A stretch of 64,000 nt of DNA from CADEGL01 sp050180485 (lineage in GTDB: Bacteria > Pseudomonadota > Alphaproteobacteria > CADEGL01), in the NCBI GenBank assembly GCA_050180485.1, contig JBFXED010000004.1:62001-126000 (forward strand), given 5' to 3'. Below the pieces are notes generated by a model that searched no databases, was not told the DNA's origin, and worked only from the letters and a program-made list of their open reading frames with translations. Positions within the stretch are counted from its first letter, which is position 1; every line of letters starts with the position of its first letter. This document shows, piece by piece, positions 43,937-52,547 of the stretch. The position numbers and the translations under genes were made by a program.

Positions 43937-44709
43937 TGCGGGTCACAATCCTCGGCTGCGGACCCTCGGCCGGCGTTCCCGTGGTGGGTTGCACTTGTAC
44001 GGTCTGCACGTCCGGACAGAAGCGCAACCGGCGATTGCGCAGTTCCATCGTGGTCGCCGAGGGCGAAACCCAGGTTCTCGTCGATAGCGCACCGGATCTG
44101 CGTGAGCAGCTATTAGTAAATAAGATCAATCGATTGGATGCAGTTGTTTACACACATGGTCATGCCGATCATCTACATGGCCTCGATGACTTGCGCTCGA
44201 TCAATCATCTCATCAACAAGGCGCTACCGGCCTATGGCGACGACGCGACCCTGGCCGAACTACACCGCCGTTTCTCTTATGTCTTCGACAACGCCGGTCC
44301 CCGTCATGGCTTCTGGTACCAGCCCAAGTTGGAAGCCCGGCCGATTCGCGGGCCGTTCCGTATCGGTGCGTTGGAAGTCCAGCCATTCCCGCAAAGCCAT
44401 GGCGCCATGCGCGATCCGACCGTGGGGCTGCGCTTTGGCGATTTCGCGTATTCGACCGACGTAAAGAATATCCCGGAGGAGGGCTTCCGAGCGCTCGAAG
44501 GCATCCAGGTTTGGCTGGTCGATTGCCTGAGCGAGCGGCCGAACCCCGCCCATTCGGATCTGAAGCAGACGCTGGAGTGGATCGCGCGGGTGAAGCCGCG
44601 GCGGGCGATCCTTACGCACATGAATCACTCGCTGGACTATGACGCGCTGCTGGCCAAGCTGCCGGAGGGTGTGGAGCCAGCCTATGACGGCATGATCATC
44701 GACATCTAA
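43936..44709 (+). CDS. MBL fold metallo-hydrolase, PhnP-like
   Basis: A 257-residue metallo-beta-lactamase-fold phosphodiesterase resembling PhnP. The metal motif THGHADHLHGLDDL is near residues 72-85. The upstream GCTCTVCTSGQKRNRRLRSS stretch is the zinc-site cysteine region and RRxRSS motif typical of PhnP-like enzymes. The final metal ligands appear in TDVKNIPEE and ILTHMNHSLDY. True phnP belongs to phosphonate operons; here it stands alone beside tatD, so a cyclic-nucleotide or nucleotide-repair role is equally possible. It is convergent with a small secreted-protein gene. Confidence 0.9.
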   Translation: MRVTILGCGPSAGVPVVGCTCTVCTSGQKRNRRLRSSIVVAEGETQVLVDSAPDLREQLLVNKINRLDAVVYTHGHADHLHGLDDLRSINHLINKALPAYGDDATLAELHRRFSYVFDNAGPRHGFWYQPKLEARPIRGPFRIGALEVQPFPQSHGAMRDPTVGLRFGDFAYSTDVKNIPEEGFRALEGIQVWLVDCLSERPNPAHSDLKQTLEWIARVKPRRAILTHMNHSLDYDALLAKLPEGVEPAYDGMIIDI

Positions 44710-44731
44710 GTCCAGGCGAAGGAGCTGACTT

Positions 44732-44814
44732 AAAGCTCTGCTCTGCTAATGTGATACGTAATTTTCCATAACATACATTATGCGAATTATAGCCATGACT
44801 CCGAGCAGAGCTTT
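44732..44814. repeat. Perfect 12-bp inverted repeat around an AT-rich spacer
   Basis: AAAGCTCTGCTC (44732-44743) and its exact reverse complement GAGCAGAGCTTT (44803-44814) enclose a 59-bp spacer much richer in A+T than the rest of the window. It lies between the convergent genes ending at 44709 and 44848. No target duplication or T-run is seen, so neither a mobile element nor a simple terminator is shown. Confidence 0.6.
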
Positions 44815-44847
44815 CGCCACGCATACGACCCGCTCTCGCCCGGGCTT

Positions 44848-45195
44848 CTATCGCCCGCAGCTCACCGGAATGACGCCATCGGGCTCGGCCTCGGTCCAGC
44901 TTCCGCGAATGGAAATGGATGTCGCTTCGTCGCTCTGCTTCGCACGGACCCTCGTGCCCGGTGGCGCATAGAACGATGCGGTCAGCGCAGGCGTCACCCG
45001 AACGCGCGTGGTCTTGTCGGAACCGGGCCGGTCCACCTCCAGGTAGATCCAGCTCGGCCGGACATTGCAGTTCTTCTCGAGCTTCATCGTGATCAGGGGC
45101 CCTTCCTCGGACGCGGGCGGCGTCTGGGCCGGAGCGGCGGACGCGCCGGCGGAAATCGCGGCGGCAAGGATAAGGCTGCGGACGAAAGCGGTCAT
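44848..45195 (-). CDS. Small secreted protein of unknown function
   Basis: A 115-residue protein with a clear signal peptide (MTAFVRSLILAAAISAGASAAPA, cleavage near APA-Q). The mature part (GPLITMKLEKNCNVRPSWIYLEVDRPG ... KTTRVRVTPALTASFYAPPGTRVR ... WTEAEPDGVIPVSCG) is beta-rich, with one pair of cysteines that could form a disulfide. No family is recognised. The start ATG 45195 is fixed by AAGGAG six bases upstream. It ends 34 bp from the inverted repeat. Confidence 0.72.
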   Translation of the reverse strand: MTAFVRSLILAAAISAGASAAPAQTPPASEEGPLITMKLEKNCNVRPSWIYLEVDRPGSDKTTRVRVTPALTASFYAPPGTRVRAKQSDEATSISIRGSWTEAEPDGVIPVSCGR

Positions 45196-45290
45196 CACTG
45201 GCTCCTTACAAATGGGCAAGACGCACGCGCCCCGAGCCGCGTGGAAACCCTGCAAACGGCGCGGACTCTAAAATAAGAGCGGCGTCCGAT

Positions 45291-45926
45291 CTACAGATGG
45301 CTGGCCACCGATCCGAGCCCGGCCAGGATCAAGGCCACCGCCCAGATGAGGTCCAGGTTGATCCAGCCGCGGCGCAGGAACGCGACCCCGATCCACCGGT
45401 ACACGGCAAAGGCCACGATCCCGGCCACGGCCAGCATGGATGCGGTGTGGATGCCCACAGCCAGAAGCGCGGTTCCCAGATCGTCCGCCGCAGGCATATA
45501 CCCCGCGTGATGATGTCCGCCCTTCCCCATGCGCAGCAAAACAGGCAGCAGCATGGCCCCGGCACCGTGGCCGGTCGCCATCAGGAACGACCATAGCGTC
45601 AGCCCGCCGAAGCCCACGCGCATCCCAACACGCGCCCGATGCCGCGCGGTGAGCCGCCAGATCCCCAATCCAACCAGCAACAGCGCCGCCGCGACGTCGA
45701 GCACGGCGGGCGCCACCATGGGCGTCAGCAGAACCAGCACGAATGCGACCAGGGTCACCGAAAGCGCGTGGCCGAGACCGATGGGCACGAGCGCCGCGAA
45801 CACGGCGCCTGCCCTCTTCTCCTGCAGGCCGAGCGCAACCGCGAACAGCCAACCCATGGCCGGGTTGACGCCGTGGAACGCGCCCAGCCCGGCCAGCGCC
45901 GCCCAGGTCCAGACCGGTTCGGTCAC
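45291..45926 (-). CDS. Integral membrane protein, NicO/UreH-like
   Basis: A 211-residue hydrophobic protein with about six helices. It begins WAALAGLGAFHGVNPAMGWLFAVALGLQEKRAG. The HGVNPAMGW pattern near residue 18, an early transmembrane His followed by Asn-Pro, recalls the metal motif of NicO/RcnA and UreH-like nickel/cobalt transporters, though it is not identical. A His cluster (GKGGHHHAGY near 136) is in a loop. The start is GTG 45926, 6 bp after the mtoX stop, so both genes are probably co-transcribed. A metal-supply role for the neighbouring enzyme is inference from position and family resemblance only. Confidence 0.7.
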   Translation of the reverse strand: MTEPVWTWAALAGLGAFHGVNPAMGWLFAVALGLQEKRAGAVFAALVPIGLGHALSVTLVAFVLVLLTPMVAPAVLDVAAALLLVGLGIWRLTARHRARVGMRVGFGGLTLWSFLMATGHGAGAMLLPVLLRMGKGGHHHAGYMPAADDLGTALLAVGIHTASMLAVAGIVAFAVYRWIGVAFLRRGWINLDLIWAVALILAGLGSVASHL

Positions 45927-45932
45927 GCCGCG

Positions 45933-47324
45933 TTACGGATAGCAGTAGGTATCAGACGAGGCGTCACCGCCCTGCAAGCGAATCTGATGCGGCCGCTCGC
46001 CAGCCACGGTCTCCAGGAAGAAATCGGGATCGAGTTTCATGCCGCCCTTGGGATCGACATCGACCTTCACCATCCAGCCCTTGATGCCCTCGGGATAGAA
46101 CTGCTCGTCCCAGGCTTTGTAGAGCGAGTTGGTGAAATAGATGCGCCGTCCGTCGCGGCTCAGCTCGACCATTTGCGGGCCGCCGTTCACCTTGCCCGAT
46201 TTCGGGTGCGGGGTGCGCCGGACGATGCCGCCGATATGGACCGAGCCGACATGCTTGGGCTTGAACGGATCGCTGACGTCATACTGACGCAATTCACCTG
46301 TCGCCCAGCACGAGACGTAGAGGAAGCGGTCATCCAGCGACAGATTGATGTCGGTGATGATCGGCGGCACCGCCTTGAAACCCTTGAGCAGTGGCGGCAA
46401 CTGATCCGGTTCGGCGGGCTCCGGCGGAATCTCGATCACCTTGCGCACGGCGTAGGAACCGTTCTTCTCCTTGTGCCAAAGCCAGACCGATCCCGTGAGG
46501 TCCTTGGTGCTGACCACGACGCCGACGAACCCATAGGTCTTCGTCGGATCGCGCGCCTGGCGCAGTTCCAGCACCATCTGGTGCTCGGCACCCAGATCTA
46601 TGCTCTGGACATGCTTCCGGCGCCGCAGATCCCAGACATGCAGGGCATGGCCGTATTTGCCGCCGAGCAGAAGCTCGGGCACCACGCCGTCCTCGATCAT
46701 GTTGGGCGTGCCCCATTCGCTGGTGATCTGGGTGTCATGCCCCAGATGCCAGGCGAAGTCGTAGGCCAGTTGCTGCGGCCCGCGATCCATCTCCCATTGG
46801 CCCAGCACGCCGAAATCGTCATGGTCCATGAGGAAAATTCCACCCGGCCCCTCGCCGCTCGGCGCGCCGAGCGCGCTGCCATAGATACCTTCGGGACCGC
46901 AATGGAGCGTATGCGGGCGCGAATATCCGGCGCGCTTGGCCAGATCGCTGGGCTCGATCACCTTGACCAGCTTCGGCTGATGCGGATCGGCCTTTACGTC
47001 CAGGATGTGGATGCGCGACGAACGGATGCCCGGCACCACCAGATAGCGGCGCTCCACATGCGGATGCGGCGCATAGGGGCACAGCGCGGAGCTGCAGGCG
47101 TTCCAGCTGAAATGATGCAGTTCGTCCCCGAGGTTCGGCATTTCCGTGCGGCCGACCAACGTGCCGTAGGTGGAGGATTTGGGATCGAGATCAACGACGC
47201 CCATGGCATCGGGCTTCTTGCCCGCCACGTTGAAGATCGCGACGTAGCCGAGCTTCTCGGCCGGCGCCTGCATCGCCATGCGCGGCGATGTGTAGAACGT
47301 GGGGTCTGGTTTCCAACTGGGCAT
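45933..47324 (-). CDS. mtoX: Methanethiol oxidase / selenium-binding protein 56 family
   Basis: A 463-residue protein of the SBP56 family, a seven-bladed propeller. Bacterial members with demonstrated activity (MtoX) are copper enzymes that oxidise methanethiol to formaldehyde, sulfide and hydrogen peroxide. Conserved stretches include HHFSWNACSSALC near 69, PHTLHCGPEGIYGSALG near 137, DFAWHLGHDTQITSEWGTPNMIEDG near 190, and CWATGELRQYD. The His-rich HHFSW, HTLH and WHLGHD segments supply likely copper ligands. There is no signal peptide, whereas some MtoX are periplasmic, so location is uncertain. GGGGAG precedes the ATG by eight bases. Confidence 0.88.
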   Translation of the reverse strand: MPSWKPDPTFYTSPRMAMQAPAEKLGYVAIFNVAGKKPDAMGVVDLDPKSSTYGTLVGRTEMPNLGDELHHFSWNACSSALCPYAPHPHVERRYLVVPGIRSSRIHILDVKADPHQPKLVKVIEPSDLAKRAGYSRPHTLHCGPEGIYGSALGAPSGEGPGGIFLMDHDDFGVLGQWEMDRGPQQLAYDFAWHLGHDTQITSEWGTPNMIEDGVVPELLLGGKYGHALHVWDLRRRKHVQSIDLGAEHQMVLELRQARDPTKTYGFVGVVVSTKDLTGSVWLWHKEKNGSYAVRKVIEIPPEPAEPDQLPPLLKGFKAVPPIITDINLSLDDRFLYVSCWATGELRQYDVSDPFKPKHVGSVHIGGIVRRTPHPKSGKVNGGPQMVELSRDGRRIYFTNSLYKAWDEQFYPEGIKGWMVKVDVDPKGGMKLDPDFFLETVAGERPHQIRLQGGDASSDTYCYP

Positions 47325-47471
47325 GCGTGAGCTCCCCTATTTTTATCCCCGGTTCCAGTTATCAAACTAAGCTTTCCGGGTCGCGAGACAACCGGGCAAA
47401 TCGTCCCATCGCGATTGCGTGTCCGACCGCCTCGCGCCTATTCTTCGCGCGCCTTTTCTCCGCGGATTTCC

Positions 47472-48281
47472 ATGACCGACGCGCCCAAAGCCCAAATTGA
47501 CCGTCTGCTCCGGATCATGGCGCGGTTGCGCGATCCCGAGCGCGGCTGCCCCTGGGACGTAAAGCAGGATTTCGCGACCATCGCGCCCTATACGATCGAG
47601 GAAGCCTACGAGGTCGCCGACGCCATCGAGCGGCGCGACATGAGCGCCTTGCGCGAGGAGCTGGGCGATCTGTTGCTGCAAGTCGTCTTCCACGCTCGCA
47701 TGGCCGAGGAAGCCGGACATTTCGACTTCGACGCCGTCGCGCGCGCGATCTCCGACAAGATGGTCGAGCGTCACCCCCACGTCTTCGGCGATACCAAAGT
47801 CGCCTCCGCCGAGGCGCAGACTATGGCATGGGAAGACCGCAAGGCGGCCGAGCGCAAAGCCAAGTCGAGCGTCGAGGGCACGCTCGATGGCGTGCCTCTC
47901 GCCCTGCCCGCCTTGACACGCGCCGAGAAACTTCAGAAGCGCGCCGCGCGCGTCGGTTTCGACTGGCATGATCTCGGTCCCGTCTTCGCGAAGATCGCGG
48001 AGGAGATGGGCGAGCTGAAGCACGAGGTCGAAGCCGGCACGCCCAAGGCGCGGCTTCAGGACGAGTTGGGTGACGTGTTGTTCGCGGTCGCCAACCTGGC
48101 GCGCTGGCTTAAGGTCGATCCCGAAGCGGCATTGCGCGACACCAACGCCAAGTTCGAACGACGCTTCCGCCGCGTCGAGGAACTCTTGCGCCAGATTGGC
48201 AAGACACCGGAAGAATCCAATCTCGAGGAGATGGATCGTCTGTGGAACGCGGCGAAGAAGGAAGAACCGGGGCGCGGCTAA
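47472..48281 (+). CDS. mazG: Nucleoside triphosphate pyrophosphohydrolase MazG
   Basis: MazG hydrolyses non-canonical and other (d)NTPs to the monophosphate and can lower ppGpp levels. The 269-residue protein holds the usual two MazG domains. The first has CPWDVKQDFATIAPYTIEEAYEVADAIE near 27 and LREELGDLLLQVVFH near 62 with metal-binding EExxE/ExxD residues. The second contains FAKIAEEMGELKHEVEAG and LQDELGDVLFAVANLARWL. The start is ATG 47472 with TTTCC upstream and no strong ribosome site. It ends 4 bp inside a convergent secreted-protein gene and is divergent from mtoX. Confidence 0.95.
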   Translation: MTDAPKAQIDRLLRIMARLRDPERGCPWDVKQDFATIAPYTIEEAYEVADAIERRDMSALREELGDLLLQVVFHARMAEEAGHFDFDAVARAISDKMVERHPHVFGDTKVASAEAQTMAWEDRKAAERKAKSSVEGTLDGVPLALPALTRAEKLQKRAARVGFDWHDLGPVFAKIAEEMGELKHEVEAGTPKARLQDELGDVLFAVANLARWLKVDPEAALRDTNAKFERRFRRVEELLRQIGKTPEESNLEEMDRLWNAAKKEEPGRG

Positions 48282-49990
48282 TTCGCGTTCCACAGTGTGA
48301 TGAATTCGCCGAAGGCTCCGACCGGCCCGCGCTGCGCACATCGGGCGGCCATGGATTTCAGGATCGAGTCCGCTGGCATGCTTTCGGCCTCGGCTTTCGC
48401 GCGCGCCACAATCTCGGGCCCGGCCTCCGTGCCCAATTCGCAAAGCGCCTGCAAGATTGGTTTGGCCGCACCTGGAGGCGCCGCCATGGCCGCGTCCTTT
48501 AACCCCGTCACGCCCTTCGGCCCCAGGAAAAACAACATCTGCCGCGCGGCGTTGAACCGCGCGTGATCCGCGCCGTCCGGCGGTGCCCTCAGGATTGCCA
48601 TCAGCCGCTGAAACGCCTCGGCATCGCCCGTCCGTGCAAGCTGGACGTCGCAAAACAGCGTGGTGAACGGCCTGGTCTCAGCGCCCGCGCCGGCGCAACG
48701 CTTGCGAAGCGCAGGCACAACATCCGGCGGAATGACGCGCACACTGGCGATCACCGCCGCCGCGTTTTCCAAGGTCCCGTTTTTATTCTTTGCACCGGGA
48801 GAATCGGCGTCCGCGAAGAGGCGGAGAATGACCCCACTGGCCTCCGGCGCCGCGGCCACGACCATGATGTACCCGCCGATAGGGTAAACACCGAAAATCT
48901 CCTGGCGCAGAATTTTACCCAGATGATCGTCATATTTTTTGACAAACGCGGACGCATAGGACGGCCCGTAAACCGAAGCTGCCATGGCCGCCGTGTCGAA
49001 TAGAATACCGATGGCGAAACCTGGCCTCGGCTCCGGCGATCCCGTGACGAAGTTGCCCAACCCCGGGGCGCGTTTTTCCAGCAACTCCCGTTTCTTAGCC
49101 TCATCGTCACTCAGCGGATTTACAGGCTCATCGAGCGCCTGCATGAGGGCCGGAAAGAGCACATCGGCGCCGGCGGGAATCGCTGCGGCTGCAAACGCCC
49201 CTGCCCGTCGCCGCTCGCTTTCAGGTGCGGTTGCGAAGCCGGTTGCGAGTAAAGCCGCAGCCACCAGCGCGCCGGTCGGCTGGCGCAAGGCAGTGCGCTT
49301 TACGTTGGAAAAATTTGCGAAAACGACGCGGCGATTTAACAAATTGAGCACGGCGGCTCGCGTCGTCGGATCATCCGATGTCAGCGCACGAACAAGATCG
49401 CGGTCGTCGCTGGGGTCGGATTCGCGCCACCCGCCTTTCCACACCGTCGGGTTGAACCGCGGCAGCCCGAACGCCGACCAAATCTGCTCCGAAGACGTAA
49501 ATGTCCCGGGTGGCAGAATGAACTGGCCGCTGGTGCTATCCCGCAAGCCGTCCTGTGTGACGACATAGCGGGCTGAAGGTGCTGCGATTTTTTCCACCGA
49601 AACGCAAATCCCGCGTACGGCATCCGAATCGTAGGGCTCCCTCGGAAAGGGTGTGTAGCGATAAGCCCAACCCAGCGACGCAACCTTGCCGGGACCGTGT
49701 GCGTTCTTAATCAGTTCGACGCAGCGCGCCTCGTCTTCCACCGCGGCATATCGGTTTACGCCGTATTGGGTTTCCCGTTCGACGATGCCGAACGATCGGC
49801 TGCGCGCGGCTTCATAGACAAAATCAGCTTCAGGCGAACGGTCTCGCGGCATCCGCTCGATAAAGACACCGAATTTGGGATCGGCGACGGCGGGAATATT
49901 TGTGGGAGCCGTCTGCGCGGCCGCCACCGAGACCAGCGCGAACAGCCCCGCCACCGCTGCCAGAGCAAAATGGCGGGGCCGAAGGCGCAT
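48278..49990 (-). CDS. Large secreted protein with HEAT-like helical repeats
   Basis: A 570-residue exported protein (signal MRLRPRHFALAAVAGLFALVSVAAA, cleavage near AAA-Q). The middle and C-terminal parts contain short helical pairs (LVRALTSDDPTTRAAVLNLLNRR, QRLMAILRAPPDGADHARFNAARQMLFFLG, AAKPILQALCELGTEAGPEIVARAKAEAE) that look like HEAT or ARM repeats. The N-terminal 150 residues form a separate domain with two cysteines. No family is recognised; the repeats suggest a periplasmic scaffold. Stop overlaps mazG by 4 bp. The dehydrogenase gene ends 14 bp upstream of its start, in the same direction. Confidence 0.75.
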   Translation of the reverse strand: MRLRPRHFALAAVAGLFALVSVAAAQTAPTNIPAVADPKFGVFIERMPRDRSPEADFVYEAARSRSFGIVERETQYGVNRYAAVEDEARCVELIKNAHGPGKVASLGWAYRYTPFPREPYDSDAVRGICVSVEKIAAPSARYVVTQDGLRDSTSGQFILPPGTFTSSEQIWSAFGLPRFNPTVWKGGWRESDPSDDRDLVRALTSDDPTTRAAVLNLLNRRVVFANFSNVKRTALRQPTGALVAAALLATGFATAPESERRRAGAFAAAAIPAGADVLFPALMQALDEPVNPLSDDEAKKRELLEKRAPGLGNFVTGSPEPRPGFAIGILFDTAAMAASVYGPSYASAFVKKYDDHLGKILRQEIFGVYPIGGYIMVVAAAPEASGVILRLFADADSPGAKNKNGTLENAAAVIASVRVIPPDVVPALRKRCAGAGAETRPFTTLFCDVQLARTGDAEAFQRLMAILRAPPDGADHARFNAARQMLFFLGPKGVTGLKDAAMAAPPGAAKPILQALCELGTEAGPEIVARAKAEAESMPADSILKSMAARCAQRGPVGAFGEFITLWNAN

Positions 49991-50004
49991 GGGCCGAATT
50001 CCGC

Positions 50005-50886
50005 TTACGCTTTGTTCAGCAGATTATAGAGGCTCGACGTGTCCCAGCGCTTGCCGCCGCGGGCTTGGATCTGCGCGTAGAACTGATCGACCAAAGCCGT
50101 CACGGGCAAGCGCGCGCCGTTGCGTTTGGCTTCCTCCAGGCAGATGCCCAAATCCTTGCGCATCCAGTCGACCGCGAAGCCGAACTCGAACTTATCCGCG
50201 ATCATGGTCTTGCCGCGGTTCTCCATCTGCCAGGATTGGGCCGCGCCCTTGGAAATCACCTCGATTACCTTCTCGCAATCGAGCCCGGCCTTCATGCCGA
50301 AGTTGAGCCCTTCGGAGAGCGCCTGCACGAGGCCGGCAATACAGATCTGGTTGACCATCTTGGTGAGCTGGCCTGCTCCCGCTTTGCCCATCAACGTGAC
50401 GGCTTTGCCGTAGCAGGCCATGACCGGCTTGGCCTTCTCGAAGGGTGCGGATTCGCCGCCGCACATGACGGTGAGAGCAGCGTTCTGCGCGCCCGCCTGC
50501 CCGCCCGAGACGGGCGCGTCGATGACGGAGAGGCCGAGCTTCTTACCCTCGGTCTCCAGCTCGCGCGCGAGGTCGGCGGACGCCGTCGTGTGGTCGACGA
50601 AGATCGCGCCCTTCGACATGCCGGCGAAGGCGCCGTCCTTGCCGTAGACCACGCTGCGCACGTCGTTGTCGTTGCCAACGCAGGCGAACACCATGTCCTG
50701 GCCCTTGGCGGCCTCGGCGGGGGTCGCGGCGGTCTTGCCCTTGTGCTGCTTGGCCCAGTCTTGCGCCTTCGCACCGCTGCGGTTGTAGACCGTCACGCTG
50801 TGGCCCTTGGCGGCCAAGTGACCGGCCATCGGGAAGCCCATGACTCCTAGGCCCAGGAAGGCGACCTTGTATGATTGCGTGCTCAT
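50005..50886 (-). CDS. NAD(P)-dependent beta-hydroxyacid dehydrogenase (GlxR/GarR-like)
   Basis: A 293-residue enzyme of the 3-hydroxyisobutyrate/6-phosphogluconate dehydrogenase family. The Rossmann motif FLGLGVMGFPMAGHL is near residue 10. The substrate signature DAPVSGGQAGAQNAALT near 119-135 and the catalytic Lys in GAGQLTKMVNQI near 170 are present. Members reduce tartronate semialdehyde or oxidise 3-hydroxyisobutyrate; the two cannot be separated here. The start ATG 50886 has GGGGAGAACC upstream. It follows the soeC-like gene (64-bp gap) in the same direction. Confidence 0.9.
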   Translation of the reverse strand: MSTQSYKVAFLGLGVMGFPMAGHLAAKGHSVTVYNRSGAKAQDWAKQHKGKTAATPAEAAKGQDMVFACVGNDNDVRSVVYGKDGAFAGMSKGAIFVDHTTASADLARELETEGKKLGLSVIDAPVSGGQAGAQNAALTVMCGGESAPFEKAKPVMACYGKAVTLMGKAGAGQLTKMVNQICIAGLVQALSEGLNFGMKAGLDCEKVIEVISKGAAQSWQMENRGKTMIADKFEFGFAVDWMRKDLGICLEEAKRNGARLPVTALVDQFYAQIQARGGKRWDTSSLYNLLNKA

Positions 50887-50950
50887 GGTTCTCCCCTGCG
50901 ATTTCCGTTTTGTAGCGGCATGTTAGCGGTGCGTATTGAGACGGACAACC

Positions 50951-51901
50951 TCACGCGGCCGAAGCACCGTAATAGAGCGTCACGGCGTGGCGCGCCTCGG
51001 CGAAGAAGAGCCAGCGCTCGATCACCACGCCAAGCGCCACGCAGAGCACGGCAAGGATGGAAGCGGCGGAGGCCAAGATACCCGGGGGCATCAGTGCGAT
51101 GATGAGTGCAAGGACGAGAGGAACGATGAACGCGAGCACGAGCGCGATCCGGCGCAGCTTGACCGCATGTTTGCGCGCGATGTGGTAGCCCATTTCTCGC
51201 TGCAGGTAGTTCTCCGAAGTATGCGGCGGCTCGAGCAGCCGGACCTTGCCAAGATGGCCAAGGCCGGTCGCCGACTCGATGGTGGCCGCGCCAGGCTCCG
51301 TGTCGATGAAGCGCCAATAGGCCCGCTTGAGGAGCCACGCGGCCAAGATCGCGACCGGTGTCAGTACCGCCAGGGCGGGCAGCGCATGACCGAACCCGAC
51401 CACGAGCGCTTCCAAGAGGATCGCGCCCGTCATCAGCGACAGGGCCAAGTAGTTCGGCACCACCCAGCGGTTGTTCCAGCGCCGGATCGGCTTCAGCGAG
51501 GCGTAGATCATGCCCGTGCAGATCACCGTGACGACGCACATCGCAGCGGTGGCCAGGCCCGCCAGCGTCCAAGGCCCGTCCGTCCGTCCCTCCACCACCC
51601 AGCCATAGGCAAAGGCCAGCGCGACCGGGTAGGTCACGAGCGCGGCGACGCCCTCGCGCGACAGCCACGAGGAACGCCACTGGCTGATCGCACGCCAGGC
51701 GCGCTCGGGATGGCCGAGATGGAAGGTGGACGAGAGCAGCCCCGCGGTCGCCAACCCCAGCGCCAGCGCGAAGCCCGCGCCGCCCAGCCACGGATCGGCC
51801 GGCAGAAGCCCCGCCGCCCCCGCCAACGCGAGCAGGAACAGGAGCCCATAGCCTGCGCCCGAAGCCGTGGTGAAGAAGATGATCGAATAGGCGGGATGCA
51901 T
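50951..51901 (-). CDS. DmsC/NrfD-type membrane anchor subunit, SoeC-like
   Basis: A 316-residue membrane subunit with eight to nine helices, opening MHPAYSIIFFTTASGAGYGLLFLLALAG. The early LSSTFHLGHPERAWRA near 60 and SSWLSREG motifs are typical of DmsC-like quinone-reactive anchors. In the sulfite dehydrogenase SoeABC the C subunit passes electrons from the iron-sulfur subunit to the quinone pool. Here soeA and soeB homologues lie upstream in the same operon, with a TPR gene between B and C. The ATG 51901 starts four bases after the TPR stop. A plain DMSO-reductase anchor would be the alternative. Confidence 0.87.
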   Translation of the reverse strand: MHPAYSIIFFTTASGAGYGLLFLLALAGAAGLLPADPWLGGAGFALALGLATAGLLSSTFHLGHPERAWRAISQWRSSWLSREGVAALVTYPVALAFAYGWVVEGRTDGPWTLAGLATAAMCVVTVICTGMIYASLKPIRRWNNRWVVPNYLALSLMTGAILLEALVVGFGHALPALAVLTPVAILAAWLLKRAYWRFIDTEPGAATIESATGLGHLGKVRLLEPPHTSENYLQREMGYHIARKHAVKLRRIALVLAFIVPLVLALIIALMPPGILASAASILAVLCVALGVVIERWLFFAEARHAVTLYYGASAA

Positions 51902-51905
51902 GACT

Positions 51906-52547
51906 CTAACCCTCGCAGCGCGGCGAGGTGACGATGAACTGCATCGATTCTTTCGCGCGGCCCTCCTCGACCTTGTCGATGATCTTCTTGGCGAGCGGGC
52001 AAGCCTTGTCGAACTGCTTCTCGTCGTAATAGGCGTCGGCCAGAAGGCGCTGCGCCTTGATCTGGTCCGCCGGATCGCCCTCGGCCGCAGCACCGCGCTC
52101 CAAGATCGGGATGGCCTCCGGAATCCGCTTCGTGACCACCAGGAAACGGCCGTAATCGGCCAGAAGTCCGGCCGAGGCATCGGGCAAGCCGGCGCCCTTC
52201 TTGAACATGGCCTCGGCTTCCGCGGGCTTACGGTCGCGCGCGATCAGCACGAGCGCGAAGCCGCGATAGGTCTCGGCATACTCGGGATCGAGCACCCAAG
52301 CCTGGTTGAAGCGGCGCATGGCCGGGCCATAGTCGCGCTTCTCGAAGGATTGGAAGCCGCGCGCCACGGCCTCCTGCGCGCCCGACTTGCGCGTATAGCC
52401 GCTGGCGATCACCGAATCGATGAACTTCTGGTCGTCCTGCTTCACCCCGCCATACATGGGCCGCTCGTTGGGCGGAATGGACTGGGAAGCGGCGGGCAGC
52501 GTCCACGCCAAGAGCGCGAACAGCGCAAGCACAAAGCGTCTCGTCAC
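51906..52547 (-). CDS. Secreted tetratricopeptide-repeat protein inserted between soeB and soeC
   Basis: A 213-residue exported protein. The start is GTG 52547, overlapping the soeB stop (GTGA). The signal peptide is MTRRFVLALFALLAWTLPAASQS. TPR-like helical pairs follow (residues about 55-200; QEAVARGFQSFEKRDYGPAMRRFNQAWVLDPEYAE and GLLADYGRFLVVTKRIPEAIPILERG). It lies inside a molybdoenzyme operon with tight coupling on both sides, so it is probably an assembly or interaction factor for the complex in the periplasm; the enzyme itself faces the cytoplasm. I do not know of it as a regular member of soeABC operons. Confidence 0.8.
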   Translation of the reverse strand: MTRRFVLALFALLAWTLPAASQSIPPNERPMYGGVKQDDQKFIDSVIASGYTRKSGAQEAVARGFQSFEKRDYGPAMRRFNQAWVLDPEYAETYRGFALVLIARDRKPAEAEAMFKKGAGLPDASAGLLADYGRFLVVTKRIPEAIPILERGAAAEGDPADQIKAQRLLADAYYDEKQFDKACPLAKKIIDKVEEGRAKESMQFIVTSPRCEG

